Below, piece after piece: positions 27,527-40,186 of a stretch of DNA of 64,000 nt. Position 1 is the first letter of the stretch, and every line of letters begins with the position of its first letter. The notes beneath the pieces were generated by a model, which saw only the letters and a list, made by a program, of their open reading frames with translations, did no database searches and had not been told where the DNA came from. A program made the translations under genes and the position numbers. Source of the stretch: Nocardioides rotundus (GTDB lineage Bacteria > Actinomycetota > Actinomycetes > Propionibacteriales > Nocardioidaceae). The stretch covers positions 1,751,001 through 1,815,000 of the forward strand of contig NZ_CP082922.1 in the NCBI RefSeq assembly GCF_019931675.1, in the 5' to 3' direction.

Positions 27527-28858
27527 TCAGGGGGCGGGCGGGGTGTCCTCGTCGGTACGGCGGCCCGGCTGGTCGCCGTACAGGACGCACGCGACCTCGA
27601 CGTCGCCGACCGGCCGGAGCCCGGGGTCGACGGGCTGGTGGAAGCGCACCGTGACCTCGCCCGAGCCCGTGTCGATCGCGCGGACGCCCCGCCAGAACGG
27701 GTCGTCGGGCTGCTCGGCCCGGATCCGCTCGAGCAGGTCGCGGGTGGCGGCCGGGTCGCTGGTGCGGATCACGGCGTCGGTGGAGGGCGTGTCCAGCCTG
27801 TCCAGGTCGCCGACCAGGCGGCTCTCCCGCTCGTAGACCTCCGGGTCCTGGCGGGTCCAGTGGTCCTCCAGCGCGACCCGCAGGTCCCGCGACTCCCACC
27901 CGCAGTCCTGGGTCGCCACCGGGCACCGCGGGTGGAAGGAGCAGCCCAGCGGCGGCTGGGCGGCGTCCGGGATCTCGCCGCGCGGCAGGTCGCGGGGCAC
28001 CATCCGCTCCGGGTCCGGCTCGGGGATCGCCTCGAGCAGCGCCCTGGTGTACGGGTGCCGCGGGTGGGCGAAGATCTCCTCGGTGGGGCCGATCTCGACG
28101 ACGCGGCCCAGGTACATGATCGCCACCCGGTCGCAGAAGAACTTCGCGCTGGCCAGGTCGTGGGTGATGTAGACGTAGGTCAGCCCCAGATCCCGCTTGA
28201 GGTCGAGCATCAGCTGCAGGATCTTCGACCGCACGCTCATGTCCAGCGCCGAGACCGGCTCGTCAGCGACCAGCACCTGGGGGTCGAGCACGATCGCCCG
28301 GGCGATCACCGCGCGCTGCTTCTGGCCGCCGGAGAGGTCGGAGGGGTATTTCTCCAGGTACTGCTCGGCCGGGGAGAGCCCGACCTTCTCCAGTACGTCG
28401 ACCACGCGGCGGCGCAGCTCGTCGCCGGACGCGATGCCGTGGATCTTCAACGGGTGGCCGACGGCGGTCTCGATGTTCATCGCCGGGTTGAGCGCGGCGT
28501 GCGGGTCCTGGAAGACCATCTGGATGTCGGTGCGCAGCCGCCGCAGCGGGGCGCCCTTCATCGTGGAGACCTCCGCGGTCCCCTCGGCGCCGTGGTAGGT
28601 GATCGACCCCTGCGTCGCGGGCGCCAGCCCGAGCAGGGAGCGCCCGAGCGTGGTCTTGCCCGATCCCGACTCCCCCACCAGGCCGAGCACCTCGCCGCGG
28701 CGCAGCTGCAGTGAGACGCCGTCCACGGCCTTGACGGTGCGGCCGCCGATCCCGAAGAGGCGGGACAGCGCGCTGCCGCCCAATTGGTAGTGCACCTCCA
28801 GGTCGTCCAGCTCGACGACCGGCTCGGTGCCGAGACTCGCCTCAGGCTTCGTCGGCAA
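27527..28858 (-). CDS. Oligopeptide ABC transporter ATP-binding protein (DppF-like)
   Basis: The second ATPase of a peptide importer. It carries Walker [12 protein letters not shown], signature LSGGQKQR, Walker [13 protein letters not shown] and the C-terminal oligopeptide-type cysteine region (CSFHPRCP). At 443 residues it is longer than usual because of an extra tail of about 80 residues. I chose TTG 28858, which overlaps the dppD stop by 17 bp and has GGAG 8 nt upstream. No ATG or GTG is placed better. It is the last gene of the operon. Confidence 0.9.
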   Translation of the reverse strand: MPTKPEASLGTEPVVELDDLEVHYQLGGSALSRLFGIGGRTVKAVDGVSLQLRRGEVLGLVGESGSGKTTLGRSLLGLAPATQGSITYHGAEGTAEVSTMKGAPLRRLRTDIQMVFQDPHAALNPAMNIETAVGHPLKIHGIASGDELRRRVVDVLEKVGLSPAEQYLEKYPSDLSGGQKQRAVIARAIVLDPQVLVADEPVSALDMSVRSKILQLMLDLKRDLGLTYVYITHDLASAKFFCDRVAIMYLGRVVEIGPTEEIFAHPRHPYTRALLEAIPEPDPERMVPRDLPRGEIPDAAQPPLGCSFHPRCPVATQDCGWESRDLRVALEDHWTRQDPEVYERESRLVGDLDRLDTPSTDAVIRTSDPAATRDLLERIRAEQPDDPFWRGVRAIDTGSGEVTVRFHQPVDPGLRPVGDVEVACVLYGDQPGRRTDEDTPPAP

Positions 28859-29918
28859 CGGAGATCTCCTCTCTCGGCATCGGGGTCCGGTCGGCCTCGG
28901 ACAGGTCGACCACTCCCGCCGCCAGGTCCGCGGCCCAGCACTCGACCCGGGATCCGTTGGGCAGCTTCCGGTCGCCCGGGCGCTCACGACCGCAGATCGC
29001 CATCGCGTCGGGGCAGCGCGGGTGGAAGGCACAGCCGGATGGCGGATCGACCAGGTCCGGCGGAGAGCCCGGGATGTAGTTCAGCCCGGTGGTGGACAGC
29101 GAGATGGTCGAGCGCAGCAGCTCGCGGGTGTAGGGGTGCTGGGGGTCTGCGAAGACGGTGCGCGCGTCGCCGATCTCGACGATCCGGCCGGCATACATCA
29201 CCGCCACCCGGTCGCAGGCCTCGGCCACGATCCCCAGGTTGTGGGTGATCAGCAGCATCGAGGTGTCGTACTCGTTCTTCAGGTTCTGCAGGATCCGGAT
29301 GATCTGCGCCTCGACCAGCACGTCCAGCGCGGTGGTCGGCTCGTCGGCGACCACGAACGCCGGGCGCAGCACCAGCGCGAGCGCGATCATCAGCCGCTGC
29401 CGCATGCCGCCGGAGAACTCGTGGGGGTACGCCGTGTAGCGGGTCGGCGGGATGCCCATGACCCGGAGCACGTCCAACGCCCGCCGGTCCATCTCGGCCC
29501 TGTCCAGGTCGGGGTGGTGCACCTTGAGCGTCTCGCGGAAGTGGTCGGAGATCCGTAGGACCGGGTTCAGCCGGGTCAGCGGCTCCTGGAAGATCATCCC
29601 GAGCTGGGAGCCGCGGCGGGCGAAGAGCTCCTTGCGGGGCAGCGCCAGCAGGTCCTCCCCCTGGAAGAGCAGCGTCCCGTCCATCTTCGCGCCGTCGGGC
29701 AGCAGCCCGAGCAGACCGCGCCCCAGGGTCGACTTGCCGGAGCCGGACTCGCCGACCAGCCCGAGGATCTCGCCCTTGCGGAGCTCGAAGCTCACGCCGT
29801 CGACGGCCCGCACCGGGCCGCGGGCGCTGCCGTACCAGACCCGGAGGTCCTCGGCCTCGATCACCGGGCCGTCGTACACCCGGTCCTGGTCGACCAACTC
29901 CTTGCGCTGCCGCCTCAT
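28842..29918 (-). CDS. Oligopeptide ABC transporter ATP-binding protein (DppD-like)
   Basis: First ATPase of the importer, 358 residues. Walker A is GESGSGKSTLG, the signature SGGMRQRLM and Walker B FVVADEPTTALD. A C-terminal oligopeptide/dipeptide extension has CAFHPRCPDAMAIC, which in some relatives binds an iron-sulphur cluster. ATG 29918 overlaps the permease stop by 4 bp. Confidence 0.93.
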   Translation of the reverse strand: MRRQRKELVDQDRVYDGPVIEAEDLRVWYGSARGPVRAVDGVSFELRKGEILGLVGESGSGKSTLGRGLLGLLPDGAKMDGTLLFQGEDLLALPRKELFARRGSQLGMIFQEPLTRLNPVLRISDHFRETLKVHHPDLDRAEMDRRALDVLRVMGIPPTRYTAYPHEFSGGMRQRLMIALALVLRPAFVVADEPTTALDVLVEAQIIRILQNLKNEYDTSMLLITHNLGIVAEACDRVAVMYAGRIVEIGDARTVFADPQHPYTRELLRSTISLSTTGLNYIPGSPPDLVDPPSGCAFHPRCPDAMAICGRERPGDRKLPNGSRVECWAADLAAGVVDLSEADRTPMPREEISVADEA

Positions 29919-30862
29919 CGGGGATCACCCTCCACCAGCGCCGTCGTCGGCTCGTTCTTGGGGAACTCGACCTTGCGGATCCGGCGCTTGCGCAGGGTCG
30001 GGTTGACGGTCTCGTTCAGCCCCTCCCCGACCAGGGTCAGCGCCGTCACCAGGAACACGATGGCCAGGCCCGGGAACAGCCCGGTCCACCAGATGCCGGC
30101 CGAGGTGTCGTCCAGCGCGCGGCTGAGGTCGTACCCCCACTCGGCCGCCTCGGTGGGCTGGATGCCCAGACCGAGGAAGCCCAGCGCCGCCAGGGTGCCC
30201 AGGGCATCCGCGGCGTTGAGGGTGCCGATCACCGGCACCGACTGGATCACGTTCCCGAACAGGTAGCGGCTCATGATCGTGCCGTTCTTCGCGCCGATCG
30301 CGCGGGCGGCCTCGACGTACGTCGCCTCCCGCGCCGCCACCGTGGTGTTGCGCACGACCCGGAAGTACTGCGGGATGTAGACCACGGTGAGCGACAGGGC
30401 CGCCGCGACCACGCCCCCGCCCAGCGGACCGCGGAGCAGGAAGGCGAAGACGATCGCCAGCAACAGCGACGGGAAGGCGTAGAGCGCGTCCATCACGAAG
30501 ACCAGTAGCCGGTCCAACCAGCCGCCGATGAAGCCGGACACGATGCCCAGCGGCACGCCGATCACCACCGTCAGCAGGACGGAGAGGAGGATGACCTGCA
30601 GCGCCGTGCGGGCGCCCCAGATCACCCGGGACAGCACGTCGTAGAACTGGTCGTTCGTGCCCAGCCAGTGCTCGCCGCTCGGCGGCGCCATCTTGGGGAA
30701 CTTCACCCCGTCGACACTGCGCTGGTTGAAGTCGTACGGCGCGATCCAGGGAGCGAACAGCGCGAAGAGCACGTAGACGAGGGTGATCACCACGCCGGTG
30801 AGCAGCAGCCAGCGGGCGACGCCGGTGGTCTCCCGGAACGGGGCGAGGAGCCTGCGCAGCAT
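29915..30862 (-). CDS. Oligopeptide ABC transporter permease (DppC-like)
   Basis: A 315-residue inner-membrane permease with an N-terminal membrane helix, a cytoplasmic segment and five further helices. The EAA loop is YVEAARAIGAKNGTIMSRYLF. The start ATG 30862 shares a base with the upstream permease stop (TGATG), showing tight coupling. Confidence 0.93.
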   Translation of the reverse strand: MLRRLLAPFRETTGVARWLLLTGVVITLVYVLFALFAPWIAPYDFNQRSVDGVKFPKMAPPSGEHWLGTNDQFYDVLSRVIWGARTALQVILLSVLLTVVIGVPLGIVSGFIGGWLDRLLVFVMDALYAFPSLLLAIVFAFLLRGPLGGGVVAAALSLTVVYIPQYFRVVRNTTVAAREATYVEAARAIGAKNGTIMSRYLFGNVIQSVPVIGTLNAADALGTLAALGFLGLGIQPTEAAEWGYDLSRALDDTSAGIWWTGLFPGLAIVFLVTALTLVGEGLNETVNPTLRKRRIRKVEFPKNEPTTALVEGDPR

Positions 30863-31884
30863 CAGTACCTCACTCGGGGGTCGACGATGGCGTTGATGAC
30901 GTCCACGGCCAGGCTGACCACGACCACCACCACGGCGAAGAAGGTGACGATGCCCTGCACGGCTGCGTAGTCCCGGGCGGTGATGTAGTCGATCAGCTCC
31001 AGGCCCAGGCCCGGCCAGCTGAAGGTGGACTCGGTGAGCACCGCCCCGGACAGGGTGAGGGCGACCTGGAGTCCGACCACGGTCACGACGGGGACGAGCG
31101 CGTTGCGGAAGGCGTGCCGGCGCACGACGTACTTCTCCGGGATCCCGCGCGCCCGGGCGGCCTCGACGTAGTCGCCCTTGAGTGCCTGGAGGACGTTGAC
31201 CCGCACCAACCGGATGATCACGCCCGCGAGCAGCAGGCCGAGGGTCAGGCACGGCAGCAGGTGGTGCTTGAGCACGTCGATCGTCGCATCCCAGTTGCCG
31301 GCGATGATCGCGTCGAGCAGCAGGATGTGGGTGACCGGCTGGACCTCGAACTTGGTGATCGGCGAGGCGATCTCGAAGGTCGGCCAGCCGAGGGGTGCGG
31401 CGATCAGGATCACCAGCAGGCCGGTCCAGAACACCGGCGCGGCGTAGGTGAAGATCCCGAACAGCCGGATCCCGACGTCGGCCGCGCTGTCCCGCTTGCG
31501 CCCGGCCAGCAGCCCGAGCGGGATGCCCACCAGCAGGGCGATCAGGAAGGCGCCGACGGTCAGCGACAGGGTGGCCCCGCCGTTGTCCCGGATCACCGCC
31601 AGCACGGGACGGTTGTCCGAGAGGGTGGTGCCGAAGTCGAAGCGGGCGACCGAGCCGAGGTAGTCGAGGTACTGCACGATCAGCGGCCGGTCCAGGCCGA
31701 GTGCGGCGCGGCGGGCATCGATCGCCTCGGGGCTGAGCTTGTCGCCGACGGCCGCGGTCACCGGGTCGCCGGGGGCGACGCGCAACAGCAGGAAGACGAG
31801 GGTCAGCAGCACCCAGATCATCGGGATGATCAGCAGCAGCCGCTGGAGGATGTAGCGGGTCAAAGAGCCCGAGCCGGAACTCAT
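30862..31884 (-). CDS. Oligopeptide ABC transporter permease (DppB-like)
   Basis: A 340-residue permease. It has the N-terminal helix LQRLLLIIPMIWVLLTLVFL, the APGDP motif typical of DppB, and the EAA loop YVEAARARGIPEKYVVRRHA. ATG 31884 has AAAGG upstream. A strong hairpin separates it from the binding-protein gene, so it is probably expressed at a lower level than that gene. Confidence 0.93.
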   Translation of the reverse strand: MSSGSGSLTRYILQRLLLIIPMIWVLLTLVFLLLRVAPGDPVTAAVGDKLSPEAIDARRAALGLDRPLIVQYLDYLGSVARFDFGTTLSDNRPVLAVIRDNGGATLSLTVGAFLIALLVGIPLGLLAGRKRDSAADVGIRLFGIFTYAAPVFWTGLLVILIAAPLGWPTFEIASPITKFEVQPVTHILLLDAIIAGNWDATIDVLKHHLLPCLTLGLLLAGVIIRLVRVNVLQALKGDYVEAARARGIPEKYVVRRHAFRNALVPVVTVVGLQVALTLSGAVLTESTFSWPGLGLELIDYITARDYAAVQGIVTFFAVVVVVVSLAVDVINAIVDPRVRY

Positions 31885-31931
31885 GGGCGGGACCTTTCGA
31901 GGTGGACGGGGAGGGGCGGGGTGCGCGACGA

Positions 31932-31960
31932 GGGAGGGCACGCACCCGGCGTGCCCTCCC
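31932..31960. terminator. Intra-operon hairpin between binding protein and permease
   Basis: Perfect 12-bp arms GGGAGGGCACGC (31932-31943) and complement (31949-31960) enclose a 5-nt loop, directly after the binding-protein stop. It may partly terminate transcription and protect the 3' end of the upstream mRNA, which would let the binding protein be made in excess. Confidence 0.7.
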
Positions 31961-31969
31961 CCATCGGCG

Positions 31970-33595
31970 TCAGCCCTGCTTGGTGATCATCCAGAAGCGG
32001 AAGATGTACGTCGGGTCGAGGGTCTCCTCGACGCCCTCCATCTGCTTCGAGGCGACCGCGATGTTCTCGCCGTTCCACGACGGGATGATCGGCACGTCCT
32101 CGGCCACGATGTCCTGGATCTCGCCCAGGGTCTTCTCCCGGGCGGCGGTGTCGGTCTCCGCGAGCTCGGAGTCGAGCAGCTTGTTGACCTTCGGGCTGTT
32201 GTAGTTGTTCGCGTAGAAGCCGCCCTCACGCAAGAACGGGGTGAGGTAGTTGTCGGCGTCCAGGATGTCGGGGTACCAGCCCAGGATGAACAGGTCGTAG
32301 GCGTTCTCCTTGTACGCCGTCTGGTACTCCTCCCACTCCGCGTCCTGGGTGGTCACGTTGAACAGGCCGCTCTCGTCCAGCTGCGCCTTGAGCTCGGTGG
32401 CCTCGTCGACCGCGTTCGGACCGTAGCGGGTGGGCGTGTAGCCGAGGGTGAGGTCGACCGGCGTCTGGACGCCCGCGTCCTCCAGGATCTGCTTGGCCTT
32501 CTCGACCGAGGGCTCGCCGTACCGCTCCTTGAAGGAGTCCTTCTGTCCCTCGAAGCCCGGGGGGACGATGGAGTAGGACGGGGTCACGGTGCCGTCATAG
32601 GCGTCCTGGGCGATGGTCTCGCGGTCGATGAGCTGGGCGGCCGCCTGGCGGATCGCCTTGTTCTTGCCGACCTCGGTGCCCAGCTGCCAGACCCAGTAGC
32701 GGAACTCCGAGCCCTCGCCGCGCAACACGTCGACCTTGCCGCCCTGCTCCAGGTCGGTGATGTCGGTCGGGCTCAGGGTGCGCCAGGCGATGTCGACCTG
32801 GCCGCTCTCGACGGCGGTCTTCAGCGCCGACGGCTCGCTGAGGTACTGCACGAAGATCTGCGGGCTGGAGGGCTTGTTGGGCCCGTCGTAGTCGGGGTTG
32901 GCCGTCAGCGTCGCCTGCTCGCCGGCCTTGTACTGCTCGAGCTGGTAGGGACCGGAGCCGACGACCTGGTCGTCGGCGAGCAGCTTGTCGGCGGGGAAGG
33001 TCTCCTCGTCGACGATCGAGGTGGTCGCCGTGGACAGCAGTCGGAGGAACGTGGTGTCGGGGCTGTTGAGGTTGAAGACGACGGTGGTGTCGTCGGGCGT
33101 CTCGATCGCGCCGTCGGCCAGCGTCGGGTTCTTCTCATCGCCGTTGCTCAGCTGGCCCAGCAACACCGAGGAGCCGTTGGGATCGGCGATCTCGATGTTG
33201 CGCTGGAAGGAGAAGAGCACGTCGGAGGAGGTGATCTCGTTGCCGTTGGTGAACTTTTTGCCCTCGACGAGGGTGCAGGTGATGGTCTGCGGGTCGTCGT
33301 ACTCACACGACTCGGCCAGCGAGCCGACCGGCTCGGTCTCCCCCGCCGGGATCGTCACGAGCTGCTCGAAGATGTTGTACTGCAAGTTCCACGAGCCGAA
33401 GTCGTAGGACCCTGCCGGGTCGATGGAGGTCACCGACTCCGTGGTGCCGAGGATCCAAGGCTCTCCCTCGCCTCCTCCGCCGCTGCCACTGCCGTTGCCG
33501 CTGCTGTCGCCGGACTGGCCACCGCAGGCGGCCAGGGAGACCGTCAGGGCTCCGGCAGCCACGAGCGCCAGGGTGTTCTTCGAACGCAACACCAC
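31970..33595 (-). CDS. Oligopeptide-binding lipoprotein (SBP family 5)
   Basis: The extracellular receptor of the importer. A signal peptide with lipobox LAAC precedes a Gly/Ser-rich linker. The mature family-5 fold has TTESVTSIDPAGSYDF, FTNGNEITSSDVLFSFQRN, and the IIPSWNGENIAV region near the C-terminus. GTG at 33595 is favoured because GAGAGG lies 5 nt upstream. GTG 33601 lacks a properly spaced site. The substrate is probably peptides, but related systems carry other cargo. Confidence 0.92.
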   Translation of the reverse strand: MVLRSKNTLALVAAGALTVSLAACGGQSGDSSGNGSGSGGGGEGEPWILGTTESVTSIDPAGSYDFGSWNLQYNIFEQLVTIPAGETEPVGSLAESCEYDDPQTITCTLVEGKKFTNGNEITSSDVLFSFQRNIEIADPNGSSVLLGQLSNGDEKNPTLADGAIETPDDTTVVFNLNSPDTTFLRLLSTATTSIVDEETFPADKLLADDQVVGSGPYQLEQYKAGEQATLTANPDYDGPNKPSSPQIFVQYLSEPSALKTAVESGQVDIAWRTLSPTDITDLEQGGKVDVLRGEGSEFRYWVWQLGTEVGKNKAIRQAAAQLIDRETIAQDAYDGTVTPSYSIVPPGFEGQKDSFKERYGEPSVEKAKQILEDAGVQTPVDLTLGYTPTRYGPNAVDEATELKAQLDESGLFNVTTQDAEWEEYQTAYKENAYDLFILGWYPDILDADNYLTPFLREGGFYANNYNSPKVNKLLDSELAETDTAAREKTLGEIQDIVAEDVPIIPSWNGENIAVASKQMEGVEETLDPTYIFRFWMITKQG

Positions 33596-33628
33596 GTCCA
33601 CCTCTCGCTGTGCTGGGCCCGGACCACC

Positions 33629-33652
33629 CGGGCCGATAACGGCCCGACACTA
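33629..33652 (-). promoter_or_regulatory. Candidate -10 box and leader hairpin of transporter operon
   Basis: On the minus strand TAGTGT (33647-33652) is a possible -10. Directly downstream is a 7-bp stem CGGGCCG/CGGCCCG (33629-33635 and 33640-33646) with loop ATAA. A perfect TTGACA lies at 33678-33683 but is 25 nt from the box, too far to pair with it. Confidence 0.35.
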
Positions 33653-33754
33653 GACCCCGGCGAGTGACCCGGGCCACTGTCAACCTCCGTCAGGGTGGTC
33701 CCGAATGGGTAACGATCTCCCGCCGGCGCGTCCGGATTCCGGATCGGCGGGTGG

Positions 33755-34411
33755 TCACGCCTCGTCGGCGAGCTCGGCCAACGAGGTCGGGGTGAGCCCC
33801 TCGAGCGTGCCGCGCAGCACGGTGCGCGGAGCCGGGGGTACGACGACGTGCAGCGGCACCACGACCACGCGGCAGCCCGCCGCCTGGGCCGACCGGGCGC
33901 CGGTGAGCGAGTCCTCGATCGCGATGCAGTCCTCGGGAGCCACGTTCAGCGCGCGGGCCGCGGCGAGGTAGGGCTCGGGGTGCGGCTTGCCCTCGGCCAC
34001 CTCGTCGCCGGTCACGGTCACGTCGAAGGAGCCGGGCGGCAGCGCCTCGATCACCGGGGCGGCGAACCGGCGCCAGGACATCGTCACCAGCGCAGTCGGC
34101 ACACCCTCGGCCCGCAGCGCCGCGAGCAGCTCCCGCGCCCCGGGCCGCCACGGCACCTCGCGGGTCACCCGCTCGGTGACGTCGTCGAGCAGCGCATCCA
34201 CGATCTCCCGGGGCGTCAGGTCGATGCCCATGTGCTCGCGCATGTAGGCGCCCGAGCCCATCAGCTCGTGCCCGATCAGGTGCTCGGCGTGCTCCTCGCT
34301 CCACGTGCCGCCGTGCCGTGCGGCCAGCGCGAACTCGGCGTCGATCCAGTAGGGCTCGGTGTCGACCAGGGTGCCGTCCATGTCCCAGAGCACCGCGGCA
34401 GGCAGGGTCAC
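33755..34411 (-). CDS. HAD family phosphatase
   Basis: A 218-residue haloacid dehalogenase-type hydrolase. Motif I is VLWDMDGTLVDTEP, motif II ALVTMSW, motif III-IV EGKPHPEPYLAAA and IEDSLTGARSAQAAG. This is the beta-phosphoglucomutase-like subgroup with an alpha-helical cap. GTG 34411 lies one base after a copy of the metH stop codon, so the gene was originally joined directly to metH. It is now separated from metH by an insert of about 760 bp. Confidence 0.92.
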   Translation of the reverse strand: MTLPAAVLWDMDGTLVDTEPYWIDAEFALAARHGGTWSEEHAEHLIGHELMGSGAYMREHMGIDLTPREIVDALLDDVTERVTREVPWRPGARELLAALRAEGVPTALVTMSWRRFAAPVIEALPPGSFDVTVTGDEVAEGKPHPEPYLAAARALNVAPEDCIAIEDSLTGARSAQAAGCRVVVVPLHVVVPPAPRTVLRGTLEGLTPTSLAELADEA

Positions 34412-34412
34412 G

Positions 34413-34456
34413 TCAGTCCTCCGGCTCGTATCCGAGGTTCGGGCTGAGCCACTGCT
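34413..34456. repeat. Displaced copy of metH 3' end (left direct repeat)
   Basis: These 44 bp are identical to 35176-35219. They encode the last 14 codons and stop of metH on the minus strand ([13 protein letters not shown]). A further 9 bp (AGGGTCACG, 34404-34412) is also shared, offset by one base, with 35166-35174. The copy is joined to the HAD gene in what looks like the original arrangement. Confidence 0.92.
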
Positions 34457-35175
34457 TGAGTGCCAATTCCTTCAGACTGTCACGCGGTTCGGCGAGGATA
34501 CACGTGACCCTTCCGCTGGACGAACACCCACTGGCGCTTCGGATCGTTCCACCGTGCCCTTGCCACGACTCGCTTGGTGCACGCCTGTCGCTGAGTTGAC
34601 CAGCGGTAGCGGTAACGCTCCCAGTAGACTGGGCGTCGATAGAAGTCCACCCGCATCCATCCCGTGTGGCGTGCCTTGATTGTCCGGGTCCACGTCCTAG
34701 AGCCTGTAACGCTGGCGGTGGTGACGTACGCTCTGCCATACTTGCCCTGTACATCGGCTTTCACTGCTTTCCAGTCGAAACCAGCGTTGGCGCCTATCTC
34801 CCAGTTCTTGGTTACCCCTCGACTCACGGTGTAGCCCATAGATATCTGATCCGTGACCGACGTGGGCTGGTCGTTCCAAATCGACTCTTCGCTAACCGCC
34901 CGCGCGATGACATAGGGGTTCCCCTTCCACATCCGTTTGAAAAGCGTAGGCGAGCAGGATGTCGCCTCCGCAGGCTGGGCGTTTGCTACTCCGACCGCGA
35001 CGAGCAGTGGTACAACCAGCAGAATTGCGAGTAGGGCGCGGCGCACAGTGTCTCCCGAGTCTTAGAACGGCGATGGATGATCAACGTATCGCTGTCTAGA
35101 CGTGATGTCTGTAGTTGTCGGGGCTTGCGAATCTCTACCCCTCGTGAGCGCCCGCGAGACCGGGAAGGGTCACGC
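34457..35175. mobile_element. Small lower-GC insert between HAD gene and metH
   Basis: The segment is bounded by the 44-bp direct repeats and contains one gene, the secreted protein at 34480-35046. A hand count of two 60-base lines gives 55% and 60% GC, well below the roughly 70-75% of flanking genes. It holds no integrase or transposase. It may be a cassette mobilised in trans, or the remnant of a larger element that used the metH 3' end as its attachment site. Confidence 0.65.
34480..35046 (-). CDS. Secreted protein of unknown family, beta-rich
   Basis: A 188-residue protein with an N-terminal signal peptide (LLAILLVVPLLVAVGVANA) and no lipobox. The mature part is rich in aromatic and basic residues and in alternating polar/hydrophobic stretches (SMGYTVSRGVTKNWEIG, ARHTGWMRVDFYRRPVYWER), suggesting beta strands. 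Two Cys are present in the mature part (SCSP and QACTK), which could form one disulphide. It loosely recalls small actinobacterial secreted beta proteins, but I cannot name a family. It is the only gene of the metH insert. Confidence 0.7.
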   Translation of the reverse strand: MRRALLAILLVVPLLVAVGVANAQPAEATSCSPTLFKRMWKGNPYVIARAVSEESIWNDQPTSVTDQISMGYTVSRGVTKNWEIGANAGFDWKAVKADVQGKYGRAYVTTASVTGSRTWTRTIKARHTGWMRVDFYRRPVYWERYRYRWSTQRQACTKRVVARARWNDPKRQWVFVQRKGHVYPRRTA

Positions 35176-38901
<3,726 letters not shown>

Positions 38902-39043
38902 GAAGGCTCCTCCCGGTCGAGCGGCGTGGCCTGGGCCGCGCCGGCGCACGTGCTCCTCAGCGTACGGACGCCGTCCGAGTCGTGGACGGCCTTCCCAGAT
39001 CGTGACACTCGCCGCGGCGTCCGGCGAAATCCCGGCGCGCGAG

Positions 39044-39049
39044 TAGGCT
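39044..39049 (+). promoter_or_regulatory. Leaderless -10 box of PAC2 gene
   Basis: TAGGCT is followed by 6 nt and GTG 39056. Confidence 0.55.
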
Positions 39050-39055
39050 GGTGAG

Positions 39056-39907
39056 GTGATCGAGATCGACGATGTCCCCGACCTGGTGGACCCCGTGGTC
39101 ATCGCGGCCTTCGAGGGCTGGAACGACGCGGCCGAGTCGGCCTCCGCGGTCGTCGACCACCTGATGGAGGCGTGGAGCGCACGGGTGGTGGGCGCCATCG
39201 ACCCGGAGGAGTTCTACGACTTCCAGGTCAACCGGCCGCACGTCGGGACCGACCTCAACGGGCACCGCCGCCTGACCTGGCCCTCGACCCAGATCGCCGT
39301 GGCGTCGCCGCCGGAGCTCGACCGCGACGTCATCCTCATCCGCGGGATCGAGCCGAACATGCGCTGGCGCCAGTTCTGCGCCGAGCTGCTCGCCGCCTGC
39401 GGCGAGCTCGGGGCCGAGATGGTCGTGACCCTGGGGGCGCTGCTGGCCGACACGCCGCACACCCGGCCCATCCCGATCACCGGGAGCGCGACCGAGCCGG
39501 ACCTGCAGGACCGGATGAAGTTCGACCAGTCCACCTACGAGGGGCCGACCGGGATCGTGGGCGTCTTCCAGGACGCCTGCGTGCGGCTGGACTTCCCCGC
39601 GGTGTCCTACTGGGCCGCCGTTCCGCACTACGTCGCCCAGCCCCCCTGCCCGAAGGCCACCCTCGCCCTGGTCGGGGCGCTGGAGACGCTCTTCGAGACC
39701 GGGCTGCCGCTCGGCGACCTGCCGGAGGACGCCAAGGCGTGGGAGCGCGGCGTCGACGAGCTCGCCGAGGAGGACGAGGAGATCGCGGAGTACATCCACT
39801 CCCTGGAGGAGACCCGCGACACCGCCGAGCTCCCCGAGGCCTCCGGCGAGGCGATCGCCCGGGAGTTCGAGCGGTTCCTCAAGCGCAACCGCGGCGACGA
39901 CGCCTGA
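39056..39907 (+). CDS. PAC2 family protein
   Basis: A 283-residue member of the PAC2 (proteasome assembly chaperone 2) superfamily, common in Actinobacteria. Typical parts are [19 protein letters not shown] near the N-terminus, [19 protein letters not shown] and [16 protein letters not shown]. The C-terminal 60 residues are acidic and helical. Its bacterial role is not known. GTG 39056 is supported by the leaderless box. It converges on mshC across a repeat-rich gap. Confidence 0.88.
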   Translation: MIEIDDVPDLVDPVVIAAFEGWNDAAESASAVVDHLMEAWSARVVGAIDPEEFYDFQVNRPHVGTDLNGHRRLTWPSTQIAVASPPELDRDVILIRGIEPNMRWRQFCAELLAACGELGAEMVVTLGALLADTPHTRPIPITGSATEPDLQDRMKFDQSTYEGPTGIVGVFQDACVRLDFPAVSYWAAVPHYVAQPPCPKATLALVGALETLFETGLPLGDLPEDAKAWERGVDELAEEDEEIAEYIHSLEETRDTAELPEASGEAIAREFERFLKRNRGDDA

Positions 39908-39945
39908 CGGGGCCGCCCGCCTACCCTCCGCCGCGGGGTCCGGAC

Positions 39946-40111
39946 GTTGTGGTGCGGGTGCTGCCACATCCCACGGCCGGTGGAGCGCAGGTTGTGGTGC
40001 GGGTGCTGCCACATCCGCCCGAGGACCACCGGGGTTCTGGTAGGTCGCGCACCACAACGCCGTCTCCGAGCACCCCGGGTTGTGAGAGGTGACCCGCCAG
40101 AACCCCTGGGG
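39946..40111. repeat. Four-copy repeat cluster between convergent genes
   Basis: Two identical 26-bp copies start GTTGTGGTGCGGGTGCTGCC at 39946 and 39991. A third, inverted copy ends at 40058 (on the minus strand GTTGTGGTGCGCGACCTACC). A fourth, diverged copy starts at 40079 (GTTGTGAGAGG). Copies 3 and 4 share the tail CCAGAACCCC. Copies 2 and 3 can pair over 17 of 21 positions and form a large hairpin. The 279-bp gap (39908-40186) holds no gene. A bidirectional terminator or a protein-binding cluster is possible. Confidence 0.75.
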
Positions 40112-40186
40112 CAAATGGTCGCGCCGCCACCAGCGAGGCCGGTGAGGAAGCGAGCGAGGAGGAGTACGCCGGCCGGCGCGGTCCGC

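Noticed and set aside
33678..33683. Perfect TTGACA -35 box for the transporter operon
   Set aside because: The only TAnnnT box downstream is 25 nt away, too far for a sigma-70 type promoter. The match may be chance.
38902..39055. Cobalamin or SAM riboswitch upstream of metH
   Set aside because: The 154-bp gap shows no B12-box-like or SAM riboswitch core that I can recognise and must also hold the divergent PAC2 promoter.
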